DNA of 64,000 nt, taken from the NCBI GenBank assembly GCA_014655195.1, contig BNBH01000028.1:43928-107927 (forward strand), written 5' to 3'. The DNA is from Streptomyces cellulosae (GTDB lineage Bacteria; Actinomycetota; Actinomycetes; Streptomycetales; Streptomycetaceae). Positions 45,932 through 54,863 of the stretch are shown here, in pieces. Each line of letters opens with the position of its first letter. Positions within the stretch are counted from its first letter, which is position 1. The position numbers and the translations under genes were made by a program. The notes under the pieces were generated by a model that saw only the letters and a list, made by a program, of their open reading frames with translations, was not told where the DNA came from and did no database searches.

Positions 45932-47563
45932 ATGGACGCTGTGACCCAGGTCCCCACCCCCGTCAACGAGCCGGTGCACGGCTACGCCCCCGGCAGCCCC
46001 GAGCGGGCCCGTCTCGAGGCCAAGCTCAAGGAGCTGGCCGACAACCCCGTCGAGCTGCCCTGCACCATCGGCGGCGTCAAGCGGATGGGCGGCGGCGAGC
46101 GCTTCGACGTCGTGCAGCCGCACAACCACAAGGCCCGCCTCGGCACCTACGCCAACGCCACCCAGCAGGACGCGCAGGACGCCATCGACGCGGCTCTCGC
46201 CGCCGCCCCCGCCTGGCGCGCGATGGCCTTCGACGACCGCGCGGCGATCATCCTGCGCGCCGCCGAGCTGCTGGCCGGACCGTGGCGCGAGACCATCGCC
46301 GCCTCCACCATGCTCGGCCAGTCCAAGACGGCCCAGCAGGCGGAGATCGACAGCCCCTGCGAGCTGGTCGACTTCTGGCGCTTCAACGTCCACTACGCCC
46401 GGCAGATCCTCGCCGAGCAGCCCCCGGCCAACTCCCCGGGCGTGTGGAACCGCCTGGACCACCGGCCGCTCGAGGGCTTCGTCTACGCGATCACGCCCTT
46501 CAACTTCAGCGCCATCGCGGCCAACCTGCCGACGGCGCCCGCGCTGATGGGCAACGTCGTGGTGTGGAAGCCGTCCCCGACCCAGACCCACGCCGCCGTG
46601 CTGCTCATGCAGCTGCTGGAGGAGGCCGGGCTGCCCAAGGGCGTCATCAACCTCGTCACCGGCGACGGCATCGAGGTCTCCAAGGTCGCCCTCGAGCACC
46701 GCGACCTCGCGGGCATCCACTTCACCGGCTCCACCAAGACCTTCCAGTACCTGTGGAAGACGGTCGGCGCCAACATCGAGAAGTACCGCTCGTATCCGCG
46801 CCTGGTCGGCGAGACCGGCGGCAAGGACTTCGTCGTCGCCCACCCGAGCGCCGACCGCGCCGTGCTGAAGACCGCGCTGACCCGCGGCGCCTTCGAGTAC
46901 CAGGGCCAGAAGTGCTCGGCCACCTCGCGCGCGTACATCCCGGCCTCGATCTGGAACTCCGGCTTCAAGGAGGAGTTCGCGGCCGAGGTGGACGGCATCA
47001 AGATGGGTGACGTCACCGACCTGTCCAACTTCATCGGCGCCGTCATCGACGAGCGGTCCTTCGCCAAGAACAAGGCCGCCATCGACCGCGCCAAGGAGGA
47101 CCCGGCCTGCACGATCGTCGCCGGCGGCAGCTACGACGACTCGGTCGGCTGGTTCGTCCGCCCGACCGTGATCGAGTGCAGCGACCCGGAGAACGAGGTG
47201 TTCCGCACCGAGTACTTCGGCCCGATCCTCGCCGTGCACGTCTACGAGGACGACAAGTACGACGAGATGCTGACCCAGATGGAGTCGGTGTCCGACTACG
47301 CCCTCACCGGCTCGGTCATCGCGGGCGACCGCGCCGCGGCGGCGTACACGATGGAGAAGCTGCGCTACGCGGCCGGCAACTTCTACATCAACGACAAGTC
47401 GACCGGCGCCGTGGTCGGCCAGCAGCCGTTCGGCGGCGGCCGTGCCTCCGGCACCAACGACAAGGCCGGCGCCCCGCAGAACCTGATGCGCTGGACGCTG
47501 ACCCGCGCCATCAAGGAGACGCTGGTCCCGCCGACCGACTACACGTACCCGCACATGGGCTGA
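45932..47563 (+). CDS. Delta-1-pyrroline-5-carboxylate dehydrogenase
   Basis: 543 residues. It oxidises glutamate semialdehyde to glutamate with NAD. The catalytic Cys is in YQGQKCSATSRAYIP, the general-base Glu in LVGETGGKDFVVAHP, and the NAD-binding segment in FTGSTKTFQYLWK. PFNFSAIAANLPTAPALMGNVVVWKPS is typical of the P5CDH group 1. ATG 45932 has AAGGAG upstream. Second gene of the split PutA system. Confidence 0.96.
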   Translation: MDAVTQVPTPVNEPVHGYAPGSPERARLEAKLKELADNPVELPCTIGGVKRMGGGERFDVVQPHNHKARLGTYANATQQDAQDAIDAALAAAPAWRAMAFDDRAAIILRAAELLAGPWRETIAASTMLGQSKTAQQAEIDSPCELVDFWRFNVHYARQILAEQPPANSPGVWNRLDHRPLEGFVYAITPFNFSAIAANLPTAPALMGNVVVWKPSPTQTHAAVLLMQLLEEAGLPKGVINLVTGDGIEVSKVALEHRDLAGIHFTGSTKTFQYLWKTVGANIEKYRSYPRLVGETGGKDFVVAHPSADRAVLKTALTRGAFEYQGQKCSATSRAYIPASIWNSGFKEEFAAEVDGIKMGDVTDLSNFIGAVIDERSFAKNKAAIDRAKEDPACTIVAGGSYDDSVGWFVRPTVIECSDPENEVFRTEYFGPILAVHVYEDDKYDEMLTQMESVSDYALTGSVIAGDRAAAAYTMEKLRYAAGNFYINDKSTGAVVGQQPFGGGRASGTNDKAGAPQNLMRWTLTRAIKETLVPPTDYTYPHMG

Positions 47564-47586
47564 CGTCCCGTGTGAGGTGACGTGGG

Positions 47587-47617
47587 AGGGGCCGGGCGCA
47601 CCACGCGCCCGGCCCCT
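47587..47617. terminator. Terminator after P5C dehydrogenase
   Basis: A perfect 13-base stem (47587-47599 with 47605-47617) and five-base loop, between convergent genes. Confidence 0.92.
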
Positions 47618-47632
47618 TCGCGCTGTCCTGGG

Positions 47633-47839
47633 TCAGCCCGGCATCTCCGTCCGCTCCCACCACTCGTACACCGGAAGCCGCCCCTCAGGGGTGTCCGCCT
47701 GACGTGAGGTCGGCCGGAAGTGCTCGTAGCCGTTGCGCAGCTCGATCTTCACATCGGGGCCCGGGTCGGGGGCCGGGACGATCCGCTCGGGCAGATCGTC
47801 CGGCCCGCCTTCGAGGAACACCTTCGCCGTGTCGTTCAT
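47633..47839 (-). CDS. DUF5988-like small protein
   Basis: 68 residues: MNDTAKVFLEGGPDDLPERI, then KIELRNGYEHFRPTS and YEWWERTEMPG. The LEGGPDDLP and GYEHF motifs match small DUF5988 Streptomyces proteins as I recall them. Function unknown. The longer minus-strand reading upstream has noncoding codon use, so ATG 47839 is chosen. It is convergent with P5C dehydrogenase. Confidence 0.72.
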   Translation of the reverse strand: MNDTAKVFLEGGPDDLPERIVPAPDPGPDVKIELRNGYEHFRPTSRQADTPEGRLPVYEWWERTEMPG

Positions 47840-48176
47840 GCCGGTGACCGTTCCCCTCCCGCCCGGGGCAGTCGCCCGCCGGGGGCCGGGATCAGCCGAG
47901 TGGCCGAGCCCACATCGAAGAAAGCACAGGTCACCGGGGTGATGAGGGTGCCGCCGTCTCAGATAGTAGGAAGCCCAAGTAATTGTGCAGACAGATGCGG
48001 CCGCCGCCCTTACTTTTGTAGGAGCCGAACGCATCGCTCCATCCAGCGAACGGCGGTTGTGAGCAGGCCCCGTGCAGGCGACCCCTGCGGCCACGGCTCC
48101 CCGCCCCTTCCGGCGTCCCGTGACCCTCCGCGCATTTGTCGAGTCCGCGCGTCTTTTCCGAAGGAGTCGATCCGTC
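47840..48176. other. 337-base intergenic gap, relatively AT-rich centre
   Basis: No credible gene. The centre (about 47950-48040) is poorer in GC than the surroundings. On the minus strand TACTAT (47966-47971) could be the -10 of the DUF5988 gene. I see no further structure that I can support. Confidence 0.4.
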
Positions 48177-48308
48177 ATGCCCGAGACGACCGCCCGCCGC
48201 CGCGTCCGCCGCTCCGTCCGCAGTGCCGAGAGTGACCGCAAGAACGCCGCCGCCGCCCTGCAGCGCGCCCTCGACCGCCGCGACAACGGCGGTTCGACCG
48301 GCCACTGA
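48177..48308 (+). CDS. Small basic protein (43 aa), unknown function
   Basis: 43 residues: MPETTARRRVRRSVRSAESD, then RKNAAAALQRALDRRDNGGSTGH. It is highly Arg-rich and could form a helix that binds nucleic acid or partner proteins, but this is speculation. ATG 48177 follows GAAGGAGTCGATCC, a strong ribosome binding site. It lies 89 bases upstream of leuB. Confidence 0.65.
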   Translation: MPETTARRRVRRSVRSAESDRKNAAAALQRALDRRDNGGSTGH

Positions 48309-48397
48309 GCCGTCGCCGGCCGGCCCCTGACACGCCCGAGGCGTCCGTATGCCGGACGCCCCATGTCATCCCGTGGGACGAGGAGTAGGGTGCCCGC

Positions 48398-49441
48398 ATG
48401 TCTCGCAGCATCAATCTCGCAGTGATCCCCGGTGACGGCATCGGCCAGGAGGTCGTGGCCGAAGGCCTGAAGGTCCTCTCCGCCGTCCTTCCGCAGGATG
48501 TGAAGCTGGAGACCAAGGAGTACGACTTCGGCGCCCGTCGCTACCACGCCACGGGTGAGACCCTCACCGACGCCGACCTCGACGCGCTCAAGCAGCACGA
48601 CGCGATCCTGCTCGGCGCCATCGGCGACCCGGGCGTCCCGTCCGGCGTCCTCGAGCGGGGCTTCCTGCTGAAGCTCCGCTTCGCCTTCGACCACCACGTC
48701 AACCTGCGCCCGTCGAAGCTCCTGCCGGGCGTCGCCACGCCGCTCGCCGGACAGCCCGAGATCGACTTCGTGGTCGTCCGCGAGGGCACCGAGGGCCCCT
48801 ACACGGGCAACGGCGGCACCATCCGCAAGGGCACCGAGCACGAGGTCGCCACCGAGGTCTCCGTCAACACGGCCTTCGGCGTCGAGCGCGTGGTCCGCGA
48901 CGCCTTCGCCCGCGCCCAGGCCCGCCCGCGCAAGAAGCTGACGCTGGTCCACAAGAACAACGTGCTGACCTTCGCCGGCCACCTGTGGACGAACATCTTC
49001 AACAAGGTGGCCGCGGAGTACCCGGACGTCACCACCGACTACATCCACGTCGACGCCGCGACCATCTACCTGGTCACCGACCCCGGCCGGTTCGACGTGA
49101 TCGTCACCGACAACCTCTTCGGCGACATCATCACCGACCTCGCCGCGGCCGTCTCCGGCGGCATCGGCGTCGCGGCCTCCGGCAACATCAACCCGAGCCG
49201 CGAGTTCCCGTCCATGTTCGAGCCCGTGCACGGCTCGGCCCCGGACATCGCCGGACAGGGCAAGGCGGACCCCACCGCCACCGTCCTGTCCGTCGCCCTC
49301 CTGCTGCGCCACCTCGGCCACGACGCCGAGGCCGCCCGCATCGAGGACGCCGTCTCCGCCGACCTCGCGGAGCGCGGCGGCCTGCCCGCCCGCAGCACCT
49401 CGGACATCGGCGACGCCCTCGCCGCACGAGTAGCCGGCTGA
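48398..49441 (+). CDS. leuB: 3-isopropylmalate dehydrogenase
   Basis: 347 residues. NAD-dependent oxidative decarboxylation in leucine synthesis; in an organism with citramalate synthase it can also serve 3-methylmalate. Motifs: AVIPGDGIGQEV, LLGAIGDPGVP, RENTEG-equivalent VREGTEGPYTG, LVHKNNVL, DNLFGDIITD and EPVHGSAPDIAGQGKADPTA. TAGGGT (48386-48391) lies six bases before ATG 48398, so it may be leaderless, although GAGGAG is also present. Followed by a 22-base-stem terminator. Confidence 0.95.
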   Translation: MSRSINLAVIPGDGIGQEVVAEGLKVLSAVLPQDVKLETKEYDFGARRYHATGETLTDADLDALKQHDAILLGAIGDPGVPSGVLERGFLLKLRFAFDHHVNLRPSKLLPGVATPLAGQPEIDFVVVREGTEGPYTGNGGTIRKGTEHEVATEVSVNTAFGVERVVRDAFARAQARPRKKLTLVHKNNVLTFAGHLWTNIFNKVAAEYPDVTTDYIHVDAATIYLVTDPGRFDVIVTDNLFGDIITDLAAAVSGGIGVAASGNINPSREFPSMFEPVHGSAPDIAGQGKADPTATVLSVALLLRHLGHDAEAARIEDAVSADLAERGGLPARSTSDIGDALAARVAG

Positions 49442-49456
49442 CCCGGCGCCCACCTC

Positions 49457-49510
49457 GACACACTCGAAGCCGCCGGGTCGCATCCGCACCCGGCGGCTTC
49501 GACGTGTGTC
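49457..49510. terminator. Terminator after leuB
   Basis: 49457-49478 pairs with 49488-49510: 15 perfect pairs, one bulged C (49503), then seven more pairs; nine-base loop. Confidence 0.92.
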
Positions 49511-49610
49511 CCGCCGGGTGATGTGCCAACGACCACCGGGCCGCATTCACCCTGTTTCTTCCGCTGCCTCCGCCGGGCGATAATCGAACGCGGAGCCGCG
49601 GATTGAGGGA

Positions 49611-49697
49611 ATGCTCGGACGTCCTAGTACTGGCCACAGGCCGTACGGGCGTGTGCGCGGCCCGTCACTACAACCGGTGAAGGACAACCACTCATGA
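49611..49697 (+). other. Possible upstream ORF overlapping the ilvE start
   Basis: A 28-codon frame from ATG 49611 ends with a TGA that overlaps the ilvE ATG (ATGA at 49694-49697). It has many rare codons and no spaced ribosome binding site. It could couple translation but may be chance. A GATAAT box (49579-49584) upstream is the probable ilvE promoter. Confidence 0.3.
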
Positions 49698-50782
49698 CGA
49701 CGCCCACGATCGAGCTCAAGCCCTCGGCCCACCCGCTCTCCGCCGCGGAACGCGAAGCGATCCTGGCCAACCCCGGCTTCGGCCGCCACTTCACCGACCA
49801 CATGGTGACGATCAAGTGGACCGAGGGCCGCGGGTGGCACGACGGCCAGCTCGTCCCGTACGCGCCGATCTCCCTCGACCCGGCGACGACGGTGCTGCAC
49901 TACGCGCAGGAGATCTTCGAGGGCCTCAAGGCCTACCGGCAGCCCGACGGGTCCGTCGCCACGTTCCGCCCCGAGAAGAACGCCGAGCGGTTCCAGCGGT
50001 CCGCCCGCCGTCTCGCCATGCCGGAGCTGCCGGTCGAGACGTTCCTCGAGGCGTGCGACGCCCTGGTCACCCAGGACCAGGCGTGGGTGCCCGCGCACGG
50101 CGGCGAGGAGTCCCTCTACCTGCGCCCCTTCATGATCGCGACCGAGGTCGGGCTGGGCGTGAAGCCCGCCAACGAGTACCTGTTCCTGGTGATCGCCTCC
50201 CCGGCCGGCGCCTACTTCCCGGGCGGCGTGAAGCCGGTCTCCATCTGGGTCTCCGAGGACCGTGTCCGCGCCGTCCCCGGCGGCATGGGCGACGCCAAGA
50301 CCGGCGGCAACTACGCGGCCTCCCTGCTCGCGCAGGCGGAGGCGGCCGCCAAGGGCTGCGACCAGGTCTGCTACCTCGACGCCGTCGAGCACAAGTGGGT
50401 CGAGGAGCTGGGCGGCATGAACCTGTACTTCGTGTACGGGGACAAGATCGTCACGCCGGCCCTCACCGGGTCCATCCTGGAGGGCGTCACCCGTGACTCC
50501 CTGCTGGGCGTCGCCCGCGACCTCGGCTACGAGGCGGTCGAGGAGCGCGTCTCGGTCGAGCAGTGGCAGCGCGACTCGGAGAACGGCACGCTGACCGAGG
50601 TCTTCGCCTGCGGCACCGCGGCCGTGATCACGCCCGTCGGCACGGTGAAGCGCGCGACCGGCGAGTGGCAGCAGAGCGGCGGCGAGCCGGGAGAGGTCAC
50701 CCTCCGCCTGCGCCAGGCCCTCCTCGACATCCAGCGCGGCACCGCGGAGGACAAGCACGGCTGGATGCACAAGCTGGCCTGA
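49694..50782 (+). CDS. ilvE: Branched-chain amino acid aminotransferase
   Basis: 362 residues, PLP fold-type IV. Last step of Ile, Leu and Val synthesis. The PLP lysine is in GDAKTGGNYAASL, and other motifs are LHYAQEIFEGLKAYR, YLRPFMIATE, EELGGMNLYFVYG and EVFACGTAAVITPVG. ATG 49694 follows GAAGGAC. Monocistronic, followed by a terminator shared with the convergent permease. Confidence 0.96.
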   Translation: MTTPTIELKPSAHPLSAAEREAILANPGFGRHFTDHMVTIKWTEGRGWHDGQLVPYAPISLDPATTVLHYAQEIFEGLKAYRQPDGSVATFRPEKNAERFQRSARRLAMPELPVETFLEACDALVTQDQAWVPAHGGEESLYLRPFMIATEVGLGVKPANEYLFLVIASPAGAYFPGGVKPVSIWVSEDRVRAVPGGMGDAKTGGNYAASLLAQAEAAAKGCDQVCYLDAVEHKWVEELGGMNLYFVYGDKIVTPALTGSILEGVTRDSLLGVARDLGYEAVEERVSVEQWQRDSENGTLTEVFACGTAAVITPVGTVKRATGEWQQSGGEPGEVTLRLRQALLDIQRGTAEDKHGWMHKLA

Positions 50783-50789
50783 CGCGGAA

Positions 50790-50818
50790 AGGGGCCGGGG
50801 CATCAGGCCCCGGCCCTT
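50790..50818. terminator. Bidirectional terminator after ilvE
   Basis: GGGCCGGGGC (50792-50801) pairs with GCCCCGGCCC (50807-50816), with AA/TT flanks, between two convergent genes. Confidence 0.88.
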
Positions 50819-50836
50819 CGTCCGTACGCGGCGCCG

Positions 50837-52270
50837 CTAGACCCGCTCCTCCTCCGGCGCCCGTACGGGGGTCACGGCCGCCTTGTCCTTCCCGGTGCGG
50901 CCCGTCGCCAGCACGTAGGCCGCTCCGCCCACCGCGCCCGACAGCAGGAAACTCGCGTCCACCCCTCCCGTCAGGGCGACCAGCGGCCCCTCGTACGTGG
51001 GGAGGGAGACGGCCAGGAGGCCGACGGCCGAGCCGAGGGCCCAGGACGCCGTTGCCGGGATGTTCCAGCCGGCCGTGTACCAGTACGCCCCGCCCCGCGC
51101 GCGGCGGTTGAAGACCTGGAGGGCGTCCGCGTCGTAGACGCCCCGGCAGCGGACCGAGCCGATCAGGGTGATCACCGCCCACGGTGTGCCCACGGCCGTG
51201 AGCAGCAGCACGAACGACGTCATCGCGTCCTGCGCGGTCGAGAGGTGGTGGCCGGCGAAGACGCAGACCGTGGCGACGACCGCGACGACGTAGGTCGCCG
51301 TCGTGCGGGACGCGCGCGGCAGGATCGCGTCCAGGTCCAGCCCCATCGAGTACAGCATCAGCCCCGCGTTCCCCACCGACCCCGCGGACGCGGCCAGCAG
51401 CAGCGGGATCAGGTACCAGCCGGGAGCGGCGTCGACCAGCGGCCCGGCGTAGTCGAGGGCGGCGCGGGCCGCGTACGCCGTGAACGTGCCGAACAGCTGC
51501 GGCACCAGCAGGCCCAGCATCAGCCCCAGCCAGGTCGCCCGCAGCACGCGCCGGGAGGAGAAGCGGGCGGGGGAGATGTAGCGGGTGTAGTCGCCGAGCA
51601 GGGTGATGAAGGCGATCGGCCCGGACAGCCCGGCGGCCACCGCGGCCAGCAGCCAGGTGGGCCAGTACCCGTCCAGCAGATAGCCGCCCGTCTCCGGCAG
51701 CGCCTCGGTGGTGAAGTGCGGCGCGTACGCGAACACGCCCAGCACCAGCAGCGCCGTCATGCCGAACGCCAGCACCCGGGACATCGCGAGCAGCACCCGG
51801 TAGCCGTACACCGCGCCCGCCACCGTCGCCGCCGCGAGCAGCGCGTAGACCACGGTGTACGCCGTCCCGTCGGCCGGGAGGCCGAACAGCCGGCCCAGCA
51901 CGCCCACCATCACGTCGCCGCCGATCCACACGGTCAGCGCGGTGTACCCGAGCGCCAGCAGCAGCCCCACGACCGACCCCACCAGCCGCCCCCGCACGCC
52001 GAACTGCGCGCCGGACGAGGTGGACAGGTTGGTCGCGGTGCGCAGCGACACCAGGGCCAGCGGCGCCGTGAACAGCGTGCCGACGACGGTGCCCGCCACC
52101 ACCGAGGTGACCGACGACCACCAGTCCAGGCCGAAGGACGGCGGCAGCCAGCCGAAGACGATCACGCCCAGGCAGAGGTTGGAGCCCAGCAGGATCGAGA
52201 CGAGGTCCCGCGGGCCGCTGGTGCGTTCCGCCTCGGGGATGGTGTCGACTCCGCGCAGTTCCCTCGGCAT
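50837..52270 (-). CDS. NCS1-family nucleobase/cation symporter (cytosine/purine permease)
   Basis: 477 residues with about 12 hydrophobic segments. LVSILLGSNLCLGVIVFGWLPPSFGL is the NCS1 helix 1 pattern, and the internal GLSGPIAFITLLGDYTRYISP fits the conserved helix 6-7 region. The family imports cytosine, purines, allantoin, hydantoins or thiamine with Na+ or H+. ATG 52270 has AAGGAGA upstream. It is divergent from the urease-like genes, so the imported compound may be their substrate or a precursor. Confidence 0.88.
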   Translation of the reverse strand: MPRELRGVDTIPEAERTSGPRDLVSILLGSNLCLGVIVFGWLPPSFGLDWWSSVTSVVAGTVVGTLFTAPLALVSLRTATNLSTSSGAQFGVRGRLVGSVVGLLLALGYTALTVWIGGDVMVGVLGRLFGLPADGTAYTVVYALLAAATVAGAVYGYRVLLAMSRVLAFGMTALLVLGVFAYAPHFTTEALPETGGYLLDGYWPTWLLAAVAAGLSGPIAFITLLGDYTRYISPARFSSRRVLRATWLGLMLGLLVPQLFGTFTAYAARAALDYAGPLVDAAPGWYLIPLLLAASAGSVGNAGLMLYSMGLDLDAILPRASRTTATYVVAVVATVCVFAGHHLSTAQDAMTSFVLLLTAVGTPWAVITLIGSVRCRGVYDADALQVFNRRARGGAYWYTAGWNIPATASWALGSAVGLLAVSLPTYEGPLVALTGGVDASFLLSGAVGGAAYVLATGRTGKDKAAVTPVRAPEEERV

Positions 52271-52359
52271 GGGCAGGTCTCCTTCAACGGTGCACCGACG
52301 GTTTTGAGTGACGTTCAATGTGGCTTCTTCGGTCGCCTACGTCAATGGTTCCGTTCCTC

Positions 52360-52387
52360 GATGCTCAGGTTTAGAGTGATGCTCTAA
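52360..52387. promoter_or_regulatory. Candidate operator between the NCS1 permease and urease-like operon
   Basis: TTAGAG (52371-52376) and CTCTAA (52382-52387) form a palindrome, and GATGCTC occurs twice (52360-52366 and 52378-52384). It lies in the shared 153-base promoter gap, a likely site for the TetR protein encoded at the end of the operon. Confidence 0.5.
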
Positions 52388-52423
52388 GCGTGGGGCGAGG
52401 GAAGGCAAGGAGGTGTTCACGGC

Positions 52424-53146
52424 GTGAGACTGACCCCGACGGAACGCGACCGGCTGCTGCTCTTCGGCGCGGCCGAGCTGGCCCGGGCCCGGCGCGCCCG
52501 GGGACTCAGGCTGAACGTGCCCGAGGCGACGGCCCTGATCGCCGACACCGTCTGCGAGGCCGCCCGGGACGGCGCGCGCCTGGCGGAGGCCGTCGGGCGG
52601 GCCCGGTCCGTGCTCGGCCCGGACGACGTGCTGCCCGGGGTGGCGGACGTGGTCACCGAGGTGCATGTGGAGGCGGTCTTCGACGACGGCTCCCGGCTGG
52701 CCGTCGTCACCGACCCGATCGGCGGCGGGCTGGGCGACGACGCCCCGGGCGCCCTGCTGCCCGGCCCCGCGCACAGCGATCCCGCGCCGGTCGCCACGGT
52801 GACCGTCACCAACACGGCCACCGTGCCCGTCTCGGTCACCTCCCACTTCCACTTCTTCGAGGCCAACCCCCGCCTGGACTTCCCCCGCGCGGACGCCTAC
52901 GGCATGCGGCTCGCGGTGCCCGCCGGCTCGTCCGTCCGCTTCGCACCCGGTGAGACCCGGCGGGTCGGTCTCGTGCCGATCGGCGGGGACCGCGTCGCCG
53001 TCGGCTTCGCCGGACTCGTCGACGGCCCGCTGGACGCGCCGGGCGCCAAGGACGAGGCGCTGCGCCGCGCGGCGGCCTGCGGCTACCTCGGCACCGGCAC
53101 GTCTGACGACGACCGCCCCGGCGCCCCGGAAGGAGCGACGCGATGA
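52424..53146 (+). CDS. Urease-like gamma-beta fusion subunit
   Basis: 240 residues. Residues 1-100 are gamma-like (RLTPTERDRLLLFGAAELARARRARG, LNVPEATALIADTVCEAARDG), and about 110-215 are beta-like (NTATVPVSVTSHFHFFEANPRLDF, AYGMRLAVPAGSSVRFAPGE). Fused gamma-beta subunits are known from other ureases. It overlaps the alpha subunit by four bases (ATGA at 53143). GTG 52424 is the start. No ureE, F, G or D accessory genes are nearby. Confidence 0.9.
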   Translation: MRLTPTERDRLLLFGAAELARARRARGLRLNVPEATALIADTVCEAARDGARLAEAVGRARSVLGPDDVLPGVADVVTEVHVEAVFDDGSRLAVVTDPIGGGLGDDAPGALLPGPAHSDPAPVATVTVTNTATVPVSVTSHFHFFEANPRLDFPRADAYGMRLAVPAGSSVRFAPGETRRVGLVPIGGDRVAVGFAGLVDGPLDAPGAKDEALRRAAACGYLGTGTSDDDRPGAPEGATR

Positions 53147-54855
53147 GCCGCACCCTCGGCCGCGGGACCGGCGAGTACGACGGCCTCGACCCGCACGCCT
53201 ACGCCGCCACCCACGGCCCCCGCGCCGGCGACCGGCTCCGCCTCGGCGACTCGGGCCTGGTGATCCGCGTGGAGTCCGACGCCCAGCGGTACGGCGACGA
53301 GTTCCTCGCCGGGTTCGGCAAGACCGCCCGCGACGGACTGCACCTCAAGGCCGCCTCCGTCCGCGAGACCTGTGACGTCGTCATCAGCAACGTGGTGGTG
53401 ATCGACGCCGTGCTCGGCATCCGCAAGGTGTCCGTCGGCATCCGGGAAGGGCGGATCAGCGCGATCGGGCGCGCCGGCAACCCCGACACCCTCGACGGCG
53501 TGGACGTCGTCGTCGGCACCGGAACCACGATCGTCTCCGGCGAAGGGCTCATCGCCACCGCCGGCGCCGTCGACACCCACGTCCATCTCCTGTCGCCCCG
53601 CGTGATGGAGGCGTCCCTCGCCTCCGGGGTGACCACGATCATCGGGCAGGAGTTCGGCCCGGTGTGGGGCGTCGGCGTCAACTCGCCCTGGGCGCTGCGC
53701 CACGCGTTCTCCGCCTTCGACGCCTGGCCCGTCAACATCGGCTTCCTCGGCCGGGGTTCGTCCTCCCACGAATCCCCGCTGACCGAGGCGCTCGCCGAGG
53801 GCGGCGCGTGCGGCTTCAAGGTGCACGAGGACATGGGCGCCCACACCCGCGCCCTGGACACCGCGCTCAGGGTCGCCGAGGAGCACGACGTGCAGGTGGC
53901 CCTGCACAGCGACGGCCTGAACGAGTGCCTGTCGGTGGAGGACACCCTGCGCGTGCTGGAGGGCCGCACCATCCACGCCTTCCACATCGAGGGCTGCGGC
54001 GGGGGCCATGTCCCCGACGTGCTGAAGATGGCGGGCGTGCCGAACGTCATCGGCTCCTCCACCAACCCCACGCTTCCCTTCGGCCGGGACGCGGTCGCCG
54101 AGCACCACGGCATGATCGTCTCCGTCCACGACCTCAAGCCCGACCTGCCGGGCGACGCCGCCATGGCCCGCGACCGGATCCGGGCCGGGACCATGGGCGC
54201 CGAGGACGTCCTGCACGACCTCGGGGCCATCGGCATCACCTCCTCCGACGCGCAGGGCATGGGCCGCGCCGGGGAGACCGTCCGCCGTACGTTCGCCATG
54301 GCCGGGAAGATGAAGGCGGAGCTGGGCGCGGACGGCGACGACGACAACGAGCGGGTGCTGCGCTACATCGCCAAACTCACCGTCAACCCGGCGATCGCGC
54401 ACGGCCTCGCCCACGAGGTCGGCTCCCTCGAGGTGGGCAAGCTCGCCGACATCGTGCTGTGGCGCCCGGAGTTCTTCGGCGCCAAGCCGCAGCTCGTGCT
54501 CAAGGCCGGCTTCCCCGCGTACGGCGTCACCGGCGACCCCAACGCGGCCACCGACACCTGCGAACCCCTCGTGCTGGGGCCGCAGTTCGGCGCGCACGGG
54601 GCCACACCCGCCGAGCTGTCGGTTGCCTTCGTGGCCCGTGCCGCCGTCGAGCGGGGCCACGACACGATGCCCACCCGGCGCCGCCGCGTCGCCGTGCGCG
54701 GCACCCGCGGCATCGGGCCCGCCGACCTGCTGCACAACTCCCGTACCGGCGCCGTCGACGTCGACCCCCGCACGGGTCTGGTCACCCTCGACGGGGAGCC
54801 GCTGCGCTCCCGGCCCGCCGACTCGGTCTCCCTGAACCGCCTCTACTTCCTCTGA
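53143..54855 (+). CDS. Divergent urease alpha-like amidohydrolase
   Basis: 570 residues. The nickel ligands are conserved: H146/H148 (DTHVH), K226 (GFKVHED), H255 (ALHSDGLN), H281 (AFHIEGCGGGH) and D369 (TSSDAQ). Two pocket regions differ from canonical urease. The GGGTGPAAGTxATTCTPGPW loop is replaced by GQEFGPVWGVGVNSPW, and the flap MVCHHLDP is IVSVHDLKP, so the mobile-flap Cys is V328 and the second His is D330. A dinuclear metal hydrolase with altered substrate range is inferred. Coupled to the gamma-beta fusion and agmatine deiminase. Confidence 0.88.
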   Translation: MSRTLGRGTGEYDGLDPHAYAATHGPRAGDRLRLGDSGLVIRVESDAQRYGDEFLAGFGKTARDGLHLKAASVRETCDVVISNVVVIDAVLGIRKVSVGIREGRISAIGRAGNPDTLDGVDVVVGTGTTIVSGEGLIATAGAVDTHVHLLSPRVMEASLASGVTTIIGQEFGPVWGVGVNSPWALRHAFSAFDAWPVNIGFLGRGSSSHESPLTEALAEGGACGFKVHEDMGAHTRALDTALRVAEEHDVQVALHSDGLNECLSVEDTLRVLEGRTIHAFHIEGCGGGHVPDVLKMAGVPNVIGSSTNPTLPFGRDAVAEHHGMIVSVHDLKPDLPGDAAMARDRIRAGTMGAEDVLHDLGAIGITSSDAQGMGRAGETVRRTFAMAGKMKAELGADGDDDNERVLRYIAKLTVNPAIAHGLAHEVGSLEVGKLADIVLWRPEFFGAKPQLVLKAGFPAYGVTGDPNAATDTCEPLVLGPQFGAHGATPAELSVAFVARAAVERGHDTMPTRRRRVAVRGTRGIGPADLLHNSRTGAVDVDPRTGLVTLDGEPLRSRPADSVSLNRLYFL

Positions 54856-54863
54856 GGACCCGG

